Source: Pseudomonas kairouanensis (GTDB lineage Bacteria > Pseudomonadota > Gammaproteobacteria > Pseudomonadales > Pseudomonadaceae). Taken from it: 64,000 bases of DNA. Where the stretch lies: positions 1 through 64,000 of the forward strand of contig NZ_QUZU01000024.1 in assembly GCF_004682055.1 (NCBI RefSeq). Direction: 5' to 3'. Shown here one piece after another: positions 18,160 through 27,500 of this stretch; positions within the stretch are counted from its first letter, which is position 1, and each line of letters starts with the position of its first letter. The notes below the pieces were generated by a model. That model had not been told where the DNA came from. It worked only from the letters and a program-made list of their open reading frames with translations, and searched no databases. A program made the position numbers and the translations under genes.

Positions 18160-18687
18160 TCAGGCGCGCTCATCAATTGCCAAGTCTGCTCGCGTTGAGT
18201 TGGAGAAATATGACAGTGCGCTAATGGCATGGTTGGCCGCAACCAGAGCTTGCTGCCACTCCAAGGTCCCTTTGTTGACATCGCGAGGATTACTTTCTAG
18301 GAAATCACGGTATTCTTCATAGCGTTCGTTGAATAATGCGAGCGCGTTAAATTTAACATCCTGTAACGTAGGCTTGCTGTTTTCATCGGTGGCCAATAGC
18401 GCGTTAGAAAATACCCAGAACGTTTCGTCGTCAATAAGCCCGGTTCTGTTAAGTGCCAAACCTATCTCCCGCAAATCCTTCGAGCTTATGGACGTCATGT
18501 CGTGGCCCCTTACCAAGTTTTTAACTTCCTCGATTTGCTCCCGCTCAGTCAGTTTCAGCTTGTCGGCCGCCATTTGTTTGTCGGTCGAGGTAAACGCATT
18601 GGTAACCTGGTCCGGGTTTTTGATCACAAAGGGGTTGGTCGCTTTTGTGTGTCGAAGTTGCTCTACCGTCAGCATTACGTAAGTCAT
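18160..18687 (-). CDS. 175-aa helical protein, copy A (unknown family)
   Basis: A 175-aa protein with no signal peptide or membrane segment; predicted cytoplasmic and mostly helical. About half its residues match the 172-aa protein at 22289, with shared blocks VIKNPxQVTNxFT, DMTSI, FNALALF (FNAIALF in B) and LEWxQ followed by AANHA and ALSYF. It is charged throughout. The gene converges on the secreted-protein gene across a hairpin, and is back to back with the HExxH protein. I do not recognise the family. Its pairing with a toxin-like gene makes an immunity, chaperone or regulatory role thinkable, but no direct evidence exists. AT-rich DNA. Confidence 0.75.
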   Translation of the reverse strand: MTYVMLTVEQLRHTKATNPFVIKNPDQVTNAFTSTDKQMAADKLKLTEREQIEEVKNLVRGHDMTSISSKDLREIGLALNRTGLIDDETFWVFSNALLATDENSKPTLQDVKFNALALFNERYEEYRDFLESNPRDVNKGTLEWQQALVAANHAISALSYFSNSTRADLAIDERA

Positions 18688-18830
18688 CTTGAAACCTCCA
18701 ATGATTTAGGGTTGTCTCCATGTTTCGGCAGAAAAATGTGCGGCTTTAGTCGTTTGAATAGTGCGGGGGCGCACAAAGCTTAATAGTGTTTAAGGCGTGT
18801 CGCGCTTTAGATGCAGGTGTCATCACGGGA

Positions 18831-18897
18831 TAGGAGTTTTCCTATAAGTTCGCTTGAATAAACCTACAGATCATTCTTACGTATGTTTGGGAAATGC
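18831..18897 (+). promoter_or_regulatory. Promoter module copy 2, upstream of the HExxH protein
   Basis: The dyad TAGGAGTTTTCCTA (18831-18844; ATAGGA/TCCTAT arms when extended) is followed after 21 bp by the 32-bp block at 18866-18897. It lies 174 bp upstream of the likely start of the metalloprotease-like gene and reads toward it. Confidence 0.75.
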
Positions 18898-19071
18898 CTT
18901 ACGCTTTCGGGTTGGGTATTCGATGCTAGCAACTAGCTGTCCTTTCCACCAGGTATTACCCATACCGCAAAGGCCCAGCCCAAGAGCTACAACCCGCTCG
19001 GACTTCTCTTATTTCAACAGCAACCTTGTGGCTCCAGGGTGTTTGATATTTGCTCCCGAGAGGACATCGTA

Positions 19072-21627
19072 TTGTTATCACTGCCCACCTCAACATTGTC
19101 CCGGTCAATCAATCCAAATCTCCACGCTGGCGATCCTGCGGGCAGCTCCGGCGGCCGGAGAGAGGCGTTGGCCTATCGCAAGGAATCAGAGGCTCACAGC
19201 AAGGGCCGCGAAGCACCGCGCACCTTCGCAAGGATGGCGCGAGACAACCTTGAAAGACGTCTGGATCTGTACGCACCGATCTTGCATCCCGGCGCGTTTA
19301 TAGAGGCGCAGATCAAGGTCGGTATTCTTGAGTATGAAGCGAAATCCGGCATCTCGACGGGGCTCACGCCAGACAGCCTGGTTGGGGTCGACTACGCGCC
19401 GCTGGTGCCGGCTAACCCTAATTTGCGTCACGAGGCACCGGTCAAAAAAACGCGTCATTTCACCCTTAACGAAATCGTGACGGGTAGTTATCAGCATGAG
19501 GTGCGTTCCTGGCGACGTGCTTTTGGCGACCGTTACCGGGTGGTCGGGCATCAACACCAAGCGTTGATCGATCACTTGACCCGCAAGAATCTGGAAACCC
19601 AGATGACCACTGCGCTGGACGCCTATCGCGCAGATCCAGCGAAAAAAACGGGCCTGCAATCACTCTACAAAAGCGAAGTGATGCAACGCTGCCTCGGCTA
19701 TCTGAACCATGCCAACCCCAAGTCCGAAGCCTACGTTGCGGTTGCCGATTTCCTGGCGGGCAAGCTGCAGGCACGGGAGGTGAAATTTCACGGCGAAACC
19801 TTGAATGGTGTCTTCCTTATTCCGGTGAAGGCGGGGGGGATCTTGTTTAGCGTGGACGACGCTGCACATTTTGACATTGGCACAACAACCAATCATTACC
19901 TCAAATTCGGCCACCCCTTGAGCGAGCAAGTGCCGGTGTATCCCACGTCCGATGCTTTCAAACAGTGGGTATTGTCCAAGTTGCCGGTGTATGAGCAGTA
20001 CCGGCACAAGGGTAAGGAAGATGCCTACGCGTTGAAGAAGCGGTCACGCTCCAGCATGCCGTGGCTGGGTGTGGGGCCGACGCAGGGCCAGGTGTATGCC
20101 AACCCTTTTACCTTCCGTGCAACACCCAGTGTTGACGCACTGACCCGGGGTTTTTACGAGAGCTTGATGCAGCGCTTGAAGTCGGACATCGACACCTTGG
20201 TGTTTACCGAGGGCGAGCAATCGGACCTGAATGCCTTGGACATCGCCAAGACCCTGCTGACGATATACTCGACCGCAGGGGCATTCGCCTCGCCCGGTAC
20301 GGGGTCGAAACTGTTCATGTTGATGACCAGCCTTATGACTTCCGGCGCGTATGTAGCCGCGAGCGCCGGACAGGCGGCAATCAGCGATCGCCCCGATCAG
20401 GCGGATGAATACCTCAAGGAAGCTATCGTCTCTGCGGCGTTGGCTGGCGCGTTCATGGCTGCTCCGCTTGCCGGGCCATTTGCCAACGGTATCCGGTATC
20501 CGTTCAAGAGCATTCCCCAAGCGTTGGGTTACTACCGGTTTGTCACCGAGCAGGCACAGAAGAAAACACCACGGATAATCCGTCAGTTGCTCAAGCATCT
20601 GAACAAGCCCCGAGTGGCCGCAGGCTCTGCAACGGTCACTGCAAATGGCCTGCGAAAGGGCGCCAAGCAGATGCGCAGGGCGTCACTCGCCGCGCCCTCA
20701 CAAACACCGCCGATCCCCCGCCCAGCGCTTTCCAACACCGAGGTGAGTCGTAAGGCCATTGAGCGTGCGTTACCACTGGCGCGAGCCAGACTCGATGCGG
20801 CCATACGCACCGCGGCTGACCCAAACCATATCGACGACACAAAACGAATTGCCCGACTGTTTTATGGCTCAGATACGCCCGAAACGCTAACGGCACTGCA
20901 ACGCAAGCAACAATTGATGAAGGCCGATTTGAGCCAACTCAAATTGGCTAACATCGACTTTCTGCATGACCAAGGCTTGGGTTGGTCTGCACAGTTGCAG
21001 CCGTCCAGCTATGCCGAATACAAAGCCGGTGCGGTCAAAGAGAAATACATTGAAGTCAACGTGGACGGCGCGTTGCAATACTACCGTGACATGGGCAACA
21101 GCGATGAGACCCTGGCCAATACCCTGATTCACGAAATGAGCCACGGCATGCCAGCGGATGAAGACTTTGTGTATGCCGCCAAATTGCGCGGTGCCAGGGA
21201 AGACATTGTGGACTTGTTGAACCTGGGCAAATCCACCGACCCCAAGGACTTCCGGTACCTGAGCGCCGACGCCACAGATGGCACGGTCAGTTTGTTTGCC
21301 CGAGAGCCGCAAAAGCACAACGCCGACTCGACGTTATTTGTTGCTGCATTACTCGATCAGGCCAAGAACAATCGCGCTCTGTTTGAGGCCAACATGCAGG
21401 CAATCAGCGATGCAGACGCAAAGGCCGAGGGCGGACTTATCAAGGAAACCGTGGCGGTGCGTATTATTGAAAAAACCTCAGGTCCTCAACATGGCGCACC
21501 TGCCTTTCTCGTGGCACGGGATGATCAAACCGGACATATTGTTGGCGTTTTTGGAAAAGTTTCTCCGGCAGGAACGGCAACCCGGACATTGGTCAATTCC
21601 GTGCGTGAAGTATTCAAGTGGAGCTGA
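19072..21627 (+). CDS. Toxin-like protein with C-terminal HExxH zinc-protease motif
   Basis: An 851-aa protein without a signal peptide. The N-terminal 350 residues include an AFIEAQIKVGILEYEAKSGI segment of a type I associate with DUF6543/dermonecrotic-toxin-like Pseudomonas proteins. A hydrophobic middle (about 400-500, with SAALAGAFMAAPLAGPFANG) could be a membrane-insertion region. The C-terminal third carries HEMSH at residues 687-691 within NTLIHEMSHGMPADED, a gluzincin-type zinc site; the third ligand is not certain. The start TTG 19072 has GAGAGGA 7 nt upstream; GTG 19039 in the same frame has none. It lies between two copies of the small-gene cassette and has its own copy of the shared promoter module. 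A secreted or contact-delivered protease toxin is the best inference. Confidence 0.7.
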   Translation: MLSLPTSTLSRSINPNLHAGDPAGSSGGRREALAYRKESEAHSKGREAPRTFARMARDNLERRLDLYAPILHPGAFIEAQIKVGILEYEAKSGISTGLTPDSLVGVDYAPLVPANPNLRHEAPVKKTRHFTLNEIVTGSYQHEVRSWRRAFGDRYRVVGHQHQALIDHLTRKNLETQMTTALDAYRADPAKKTGLQSLYKSEVMQRCLGYLNHANPKSEAYVAVADFLAGKLQAREVKFHGETLNGVFLIPVKAGGILFSVDDAAHFDIGTTTNHYLKFGHPLSEQVPVYPTSDAFKQWVLSKLPVYEQYRHKGKEDAYALKKRSRSSMPWLGVGPTQGQVYANPFTFRATPSVDALTRGFYESLMQRLKSDIDTLVFTEGEQSDLNALDIAKTLLTIYSTAGAFASPGTGSKLFMLMTSLMTSGAYVAASAGQAAISDRPDQADEYLKEAIVSAALAGAFMAAPLAGPFANGIRYPFKSIPQALGYYRFVTEQAQKKTPRIIRQLLKHLNKPRVAAGSATVTANGLRKGAKQMRRASLAAPSQTPPIPRPALSNTEVSRKAIERALPLARARLDAAIRTAADPNHIDDTKRIARLFYGSDTPETLTALQRKQQLMKADLSQLKLANIDFLHDQGLGWSAQLQPSSYAEYKAGAVKEKYIEVNVDGALQYYRDMGNSDETLANTLIHEMSHGMPADEDFVYAAKLRGAREDIVDLLNLGKSTDPKDFRYLSADATDGTVSLFAREPQKHNADSTLFVAALLDQAKNNRALFEANMQAISDADAKAEGGLIKETVAVRIIEKTSGPQHGAPAFLVARDDQTGHIVGVFGKVSPAGTATRTLVNSVREVFKWS

Positions 21628-21665
21628 ATATTGTCAGCCGGGAACTCCCCGATATGGGACGGGAC

Positions 21666-21733
21666 TAGGAGGTTTCTTACTTGTTCCTAATGTTGGGTAT
21701 GACAGTGCATTCCTTCGTGTTTTTAGGAAGTGC
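21666..21733 (+). promoter_or_regulatory. Promoter module copy 3, upstream of secreted protein B
   Basis: The dyad TAGGAGGTTTCTTA (21666-21679), a 22-bp gap and the 32-bp block at 21702-21733. The gap sequence also resembles copy 1 (both contain GTTCCT and end GGTATG). It ends 113 bp before the second secreted-protein gene. Confidence 0.75.
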
Positions 21734-21846
21734 AGGGCTTGAGCTGGATGTCTTTTTGCGGACAATTAAGAGTGTCCGTTAATCCTGTGTATGGCTGGAT
21801 TGCGGCGAATCATATGGAAGCTAACGACTAATGTTGAGGTGAGGTT

Positions 21847-22227
21847 ATGAAACGTCTTATCGCAATTCCAGTATTGTTGTTGATGTTTGCTTCGGCTCAG
21901 ATGTATGCGGCGTGTTTGTATATAACTGATAGCTATGGTGGGGTGCTTCAGGCAAGTTCCAGTGAACAGGCTTATGGCCCGTTTTCAATGACAGCCGCTA
22001 ATGGGTGTATTGGCGCAACGATTGACATCACGTTATCAATTAGCGGGGGTGGAAAGGGTGCGCTTATGAGCATTCAGCGCTTGATCGGGTCCTCTTGGCA
22101 GCAAGTAGGCGGGAACTACGGGACACGCGCATCATTTTCAGGCCCCCACGGCACCTATAGATTAGTGTTGGTCAACCCTGACGACTTCGCGAAGCCTTAC
22201 TCGGGGACAGTTAATTACGGGCGTTGA
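21847..22227 (+). CDS. Small secreted protein, copy B (unknown family)
   Basis: A 126-aa paralogue of the protein at 17725, identical in length and aligned without gaps. The signal peptide (residues 1-21) and both cysteines (C23, C54) are conserved. Conserved blocks are YGPFSMT, ANGCIGATID, SGPHGTYR and the C-terminal YGR; the segment around residues 85-95 and the region 109-119 vary most. The upstream TGTTGAGGTGAGGTTATG is nearly the same as in copy A. It is followed by a strong hairpin and a convergent paralogue of the 175-aa protein. Confidence 0.8.
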   Translation: MKRLIAIPVLLLMFASAQMYAACLYITDSYGGVLQASSSEQAYGPFSMTAANGCIGATIDITLSISGGGKGALMSIQRLIGSSWQQVGGNYGTRASFSGPHGTYRLVLVNPDDFAKPYSGTVNYGR

Positions 22228-22242
22228 ACTGAAGTGAACGGG

Positions 22243-22271
22243 CAGTGCGCTAATTGGGCGTTAGCGCACTG
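22243..22271. terminator. Hairpin in convergent gap, island copy B
   Basis: Perfect 11-bp arms CAGTGCGCTAA (22243-22253) and TTAGCGCACTG (22261-22271) with a 7-nt loop, placed between the convergent copy-B genes. Confidence 0.75.
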
Positions 22272-22288
22272 TGCAGTGAGATGAACCT

Positions 22289-22807
22289 TCAAGCCTTCTC
22301 ATGAATGGATAAATCGCTGCGCACTGAGTTCGCAAAGTACGATAACGCACCCACAGCGTGATTTGCCGCGATCATTCCTTGTCGCCATTCAAGATTTTCC
22401 TTGGTTGCATTTTCAGGATGTTTTTTTAAAAAATCATTGTAGTCTTGCAGGCGTTCGCTGAATAAGGCAATTGCATTAAATTCAACGTGTGTTGCCGTCT
22501 GTTTGCCTTTCTCGTCAAACGCTAGATTGCCCTCTATAAACATTCGGTAGGCGTGAATATTGATAATGTCATTCTCGTAAAGTGCGCGTCCGATTTTTTT
22601 TAGATCTTGAGTGTTGATGGATGTCATGTCGAAGTTCTTCACGTAATTCTTCAATTCCGCGATTTGTTCCTGATCTCTGAGTTTCAGTGTTTCAGCAGCC
22701 ATATAATCGTCGTTTATCGTAAAGCCATTAGTCACCTGATTCGGATTTTTTATCACATACGCCTGGGTTGCTTTGGTGAGCGGTGCTTCGTTCAATACCA
22801 ACGCCAT
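22289..22807 (-). CDS. 172-aa helical protein, copy B (unknown family)
   Basis: A 172-aa paralogue of the protein at 18160, soluble, charged and probably mostly helical. Strongest similarity lies in the first third (TKAT, VIKNPNQVTN) and in the last 40 residues (LEWRQGMIAANHAVGALSYFANS). Between them, residues about 75-110 differ more. DNA is clearly AT-rich compared with the flanking mex operon. It converges on secreted protein B; on its other side lies a promoter module that no longer serves a gene. No function can be given. Confidence 0.75.
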   Translation of the reverse strand: MALVLNEAPLTKATQAYVIKNPNQVTNGFTINDDYMAAETLKLRDQEQIAELKNYVKNFDMTSINTQDLKKIGRALYENDIINIHAYRMFIEGNLAFDEKGKQTATHVEFNAIALFSERLQDYNDFLKKHPENATKENLEWRQGMIAANHAVGALSYFANSVRSDLSIHEKA

Positions 22808-22953
22808 GATGACACCCTCCGGTTGTCGAAAGTCACATGTACATCGTCGACAAAAAGCAGATTAACTTTAACTGTCGTCAACGCCATTTATGCTCGAACT
22901 TAACCGCTTTGACCCTGGCCTGAATGCTGCGTATTAGTTGCATCGCAAGGGAC

Positions 22954-23020
22954 TAGGAAAATACCTACACTGCATGACTATTTTACCCACAGATATATCC
23001 TATTGTTTTTTAGGATATGC
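22954..23020 (+). promoter_or_regulatory. Promoter module copy 4, orphan
   Basis: The dyad TAGGAAAATACCTA (22954-22967), a 21-bp gap and the 32-bp block at 22989-23020. That block contains a perfect ATATCCTA/TAGGATAT inverted repeat (22995-23002, 23011-23018). It reads rightward, but only the oprN terminator and the end of the oppositely oriented oprN lie downstream, so its original gene appears lost. Confidence 0.7.
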
Positions 23021-23046
23021 CCTACGAATTGCATTAAATGCCACAT

Positions 23047-23086
23047 CAAAAAAAAGCCCCGCGTCCGAATGGGCCGCAGGGCTAAA
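23047..23086 (-). terminator. Terminator of the mexEF-oprN operon
   Basis: AGCCC and GGGCT arms with inner GCG/CGC pairs (about 23054-23083) form a hairpin that, on the minus strand, is followed by a run of eight or more U residues. It lies about 45 bp after the oprN stop. Confidence 0.75.
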
Positions 23087-23129
23087 AATTGGCTGGATGC
23101 GACCAACCAAAGGAGCTCTTCAAATCAAA

Positions 23130-24545
23130 TCACTTGGCGCTGGCCACCACCGTATCCGGCTGCCAGCCACCCCCCAGTGCCTTGTAGATCGCCACAATCC
23201 CGCGATACAAATCCACCTCGGCCTGGGCCTGGGAGTCTTCCGCCGCCAACCGCTCGCGCTGTGCGTCCAACAGCACCAGGAAGTCCACGGTGCCTTCGCG
23301 GTAGCGGATCGCCGCGAGGTCGGCGGCGGCGCGGCTGGATTCACTCTGACGGATCAGCGACACCAGGCGCTGCTGACGCTTGCCGTAGTCGCTGAACGCG
23401 TTCTCGGACTCTTCCAAGGCCAGCAGCACTTGTTGCTCGTACGTTGCCAGGGCGCCGTCGGCTTCGGCGTTGGCGCCGCGCAGACGGGCGCGCACGCTGC
23501 CCAGGTCGAAGGCGGCCCAGGTGATACTCGGGCCCAAGGACCAGGCATTGGCGGCGGCCGAACCAATTTGCGAACCACGCCCGGCGGTAAAGCCAAGGAA
23601 GCCGCTGAGGCTGACCCGTGGGAACAGGTCGGCCTTGGCCACGCCGATACGGGCGGTGGCGGCGGCCAGTTTGCGTTCGGCGCTGAGGATGTCCGGGCGA
23701 CGTTGCAGCAACTGCCCCGGATCACCAATCGGCAACGCCTTGGCGATTGCTGGCAAGTCTTTGGGGCTCAGGTCCACAGTCAACTTGTCGGGGCGCTGGC
23801 CGAGGAGGGTGGCGATGCGGTTGCGCTCGCGCACCTGTTCGGCCTGCAGTTGCGGCACGCTGGCTTCGACGGCCGCCAGGCGTGCATCGGCGCGTTCCAC
23901 ATCCAACTGATCGCCAACACCGGCATCGCGCAGGCTCACGGTGATGGTGCGCGACTCCTGCTGGTTCTTCAGGTTGTCCAGGGCAATACGTTCACGCAGT
24001 TGCGCACCGCGCAGTTGCCCGTAGGCATCCACCAGTTCGGCAATCATGGTGACTTGCAGTTGGTACAGGTCCGCTTCGGCGACTTGTTGATCCGCGTCGC
24101 TGGCTTCCAGGTTACGGCGGATACGCCCGAACAAATCCACTTCCCAGGCCATGTCCAGCCCCAGGTCGTAGCGCTCGCTGTTGACGCGCTTGGTGGTCTG
24201 GCCGGGAATCTGGCCCTTGCCCACGTCGCTGCTGGCCCGGGAGGTGACCACTGGCATGATGTCGTTGGCCGCATCATCGCGGATCGCCCGTGCTGCCCGC
24301 AGGCGGGCAAAGGCCACGCGCAGGTCGCGGTTGCCGCTCAACGACTGGGTCACCAGTTGGTTGAGGGTGGGGTCGTCGAACTGCTGCCACCAGATACCTT
24401 CGTACTTGGCGTGGTCATAACTTTTGGTGTCGGCGGCGGCCGTGATATTGGCCGCCTCCAGGTTCTGGGTCTTGTAGTCCGGGCCCACGGCACAGGCGCT
24501 CAGCGCCAGTACCAGCAAGCTCGGCAAAAATACTTTCACGCTCAT
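23130..24545 (-). CDS. oprN: RND efflux outer-membrane channel OprN
   Basis: A 471-aa outer-membrane factor of the NodT/OprM lipoprotein family. It has a lipoprotein signal with lipobox LSAC (acylated C18), then AVGPDY, the usual start of these channels. Paired TolC-type repeats end with YREGTVDFLVLLDAQRERLAAE. It forms the exit duct for the MexEF pump. It overlaps mexF by 4 bp, the standard mexE-mexF-oprN order. Confidence 0.93.
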   Translation of the reverse strand: MSVKVFLPSLLVLALSACAVGPDYKTQNLEAANITAAADTKSYDHAKYEGIWWQQFDDPTLNQLVTQSLSGNRDLRVAFARLRAARAIRDDAANDIMPVVTSRASSDVGKGQIPGQTTKRVNSERYDLGLDMAWEVDLFGRIRRNLEASDADQQVAEADLYQLQVTMIAELVDAYGQLRGAQLRERIALDNLKNQQESRTITVSLRDAGVGDQLDVERADARLAAVEASVPQLQAEQVRERNRIATLLGQRPDKLTVDLSPKDLPAIAKALPIGDPGQLLQRRPDILSAERKLAAATARIGVAKADLFPRVSLSGFLGFTAGRGSQIGSAAANAWSLGPSITWAAFDLGSVRARLRGANAEADGALATYEQQVLLALEESENAFSDYGKRQQRLVSLIRQSESSRAAADLAAIRYREGTVDFLVLLDAQRERLAAEDSQAQAEVDLYRGIVAIYKALGGGWQPDTVVASAK

Positions 24546-27500
24546 TGCTGTGTCTCCAGCTTCAAGGCCTTGGCCGCTTTGCGCGCCTCCTGGCGCTCTA
24601 CATAGCGACGGATCAGTACGTAGAACACTGGCGTCAACAACAGACCGAAGAAGGTCACACCGATCATCCCGGAGAACACCGCCACGCCCATGGCATGGCG
24701 CATTTCAGCACCGGCCCCTGTGGACATCACCAGAGGCACCACACCCATGATGAACGCGAACGAGGTCATCAGGATCGGCCGCAGACGCAGGCGGCAGGCT
24801 TCTAATACTGCTGCCAGTGGGTCAAGCCCCTCGGCCTGTTTGTCCTTGGCGAACTCGACGATCAGAATCGCGTTCTTGCATGCCAGGCCCACCAGTACGA
24901 TCAGGCCGATCTGGGTGAAGATGTTGTTGTCGCTGCCCGAGATGATCACCCCGGTGATGGCCGACAGCAGCGTCATCGGTACGATCAGGATCACCGCCAG
25001 TGGCAGGCTCCAGCTTTCGTATTGGGCGGCCAGTACCAGGAACGCCAGCAATACGCAGAGCGGGAATACAAACAGCGCCGTGTTACCCGAGAGGATTTGC
25101 TGATAGGTCAGGTCGGTCCACTCGTAGGTCATGCCGTTGGGCAGTTCGTCTTTCAACAGTTTTTCAATCGCCGCTTCAGCCTGGCCCGAGCTGTAGCCCG
25201 GTGCGGCGTTGCCGTTGATTTCTGCGGTGATAAAACCGTTGTAGTGCATCACGCGGTCCGGCCCCGAGGTGTCGCTGACCTTGATGAAGGTCGCCAGCGG
25301 GATCATCTCGCCTTTGTTGTTACGCACTTTCAGCTGGCCGATCTGGTCTTGGTCCTGGCGGAACTGTTGTTCAGCCTGCACGTTGACCTGATAGGTACGG
25401 CCAAAACGGTTGAAGTCGTTGGCATACAGCGAGCCCAGGTAGACCTGCAGGGTGTCGAAGATGTCGCTGATCGCCACGCCGTGGGTCTTGGCTTTTTCAC
25501 GGTCGATGGCCGCATCCACCTGGGGCACGTTGACCGTGTAGCTGGTGAACAGGCCGAACAGTTCAGGCACGTTATGGCTCTTGGCAATGACGTTCTGCAC
25601 TTCTTTGTACAGCTCGTCGTAACCCAGGTTGCCACGGTCTTCGATCTGCAGGCGGAACCCGCCAATGGTGCCCAGGCCCTGTACCGGCGGCGGTGGGAAG
25701 ATCGCCATGTAGGCTTCCTGGATGCTGCTGTACTTGCCGTTCAATGCACCGGCAATGGCGCCTGCCGACATGCTCGGGTCTTTGCGCTCATCGAACGGCT
25801 TCAAGGTCACGAACACGATGCCGCTGTTGGGGCTGTTGGTGAACCCATTGATCGACAGGCCCGGGAACGCAATGGCGCTTTCCACACCCGGTTGCTTCAG
25901 GGCAATGTCGGACATGCGCTTGATCACGTTTTCGGTGCGATCCAGGCTGGCGGCGTCCGGCAGTTGGGCGAAGGCCACCAGGTATTGCTTGTCCTGGGCC
26001 GGTACGAAACCCGTTGGCGTGTGGGCAAAGCCCAACCAGGTCAGCACCATCAGGCCGGCGTACAGGAACAAGGCGATACCGCTGCCGCGAATCACCCGGC
26101 GAACGGTGCCGACGTAGCCATGGCTGGCCTTGTCGAAAAAGCGGTTGAAGGGTTTGAACAACCAACCACCGAGCACCTTGTCGAGGAACCGGGAGAAGCG
26201 GTCTTTCGGTGCGTCATGGCCCTTGAGCAACACCGCAGCCAGGGCGGGCGACAGGGTCAGTGAGTTGAACGCCGAGATCACCGTGGAGATCGCAATGGTC
26301 AACGCAAACTGCTTATAGAACTGGCCGGTCAAGCCGCTGATAAAGGCCGCAGGTACGAACACCGCACACAGCACCAGCGCGGTGGCGATGATCGGGCCAG
26401 TCACTTCGCCCATGGCCTTTTCGGTAGCCGGGAAGGGATCCAGGCCCAGCTCGATGTTGCGTTCGACGTTTTCCACCACCACGATGGCGTCGTCCACCAC
26501 GATACCAATGGCCAACACCAGTCCGAACAGTGACAGCGCGTTAAGCGAGAAGCCAAACAGGTGCATCACCGCAAACGTACCGATCAAGGATACCGGCACC
26601 GCCACCAACGGAATGATCGAGGCGCGCCAGGTCTGCAGGAACAAGATCACCACCAGTACCACCAGCACCAGGGCTTCGAACAGGGTGTGAATCACCGCTT
26701 CGATGGAGCCGCGCACGAAGATGGTCGGGTCGTAGGCGATGCGGTAGTCCATGCCTTGCGGGAAGCTCTTTTTCAGCTCCGCCATTTTGGCGCGCACATC
26801 GTTGGAGATATCGATGGCGTTGGAGCCCGGACGCTGGAAGATCGGAATCGCCACTGCCGGTTGGTTGTCGATCAACGAACGCAGGGCGTATTGGCTAGAG
26901 CCCAGCTCCACCCGTGCGATGTCTTTGAGGCGGGTGATTTCACCGTTGTCGCCGGAGCGAATCACGATGTTTTCGAACTCTTCCTCAGTGACCAGACGGC
27001 CTTGGGTGTTGACCGACAATTGAAAGCTGGTGTCACTCGGCGCCGGCTGGGCACCCAGTGCACCGGCGGCAACCTGGCGGTTCTGCTCGCGAATGGCCGT
27101 CACCACGTCGGTGGCGGTGAGGTTGCGCGAAGCGGTCTTGTTCGGGTCCAGCCATACACGCAGGGAGTAGTCGCCCATACCGAACAACTGCACATCGCCC
27201 ACGCCGCCCAAGCGCGCCAGTTCATCCTTGATATTGAGGATGGCGTAGTTGGACAGGTAGAGCATGTCGTAGCGCTGATCCGGTGAGGTCAGGTGCACCA
27301 CCATGGTCAGGTCGGGGGAGGCCTTGTCCACGGTGATACCGATGCGCGTCACTTCCTCAGGCAGCTTTGGCTGCGTCCGGGTGACACGGTTTTGTACCTG
27401 CACTTGCGCGTTGTCCAGGTCGGTACCCAGGGCGAACGTGATGGTCAGGGTCAGCTTGCCGTCGGCGGTCGACTGCGAGGACATGTACAGCATGTTCTCG

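Noticed and set aside
18854..19303. A 149-codon frame upstream of the HExxH gene as a leader protein
   Set aside because: It has no ribosome site, overlaps the main gene in another frame and its first part lies within the promoter module.
22938..24605. 555-codon plus-strand frame opposite oprN
   Set aside because: Antisense to a clear OprN; composition is that of a shadow frame.
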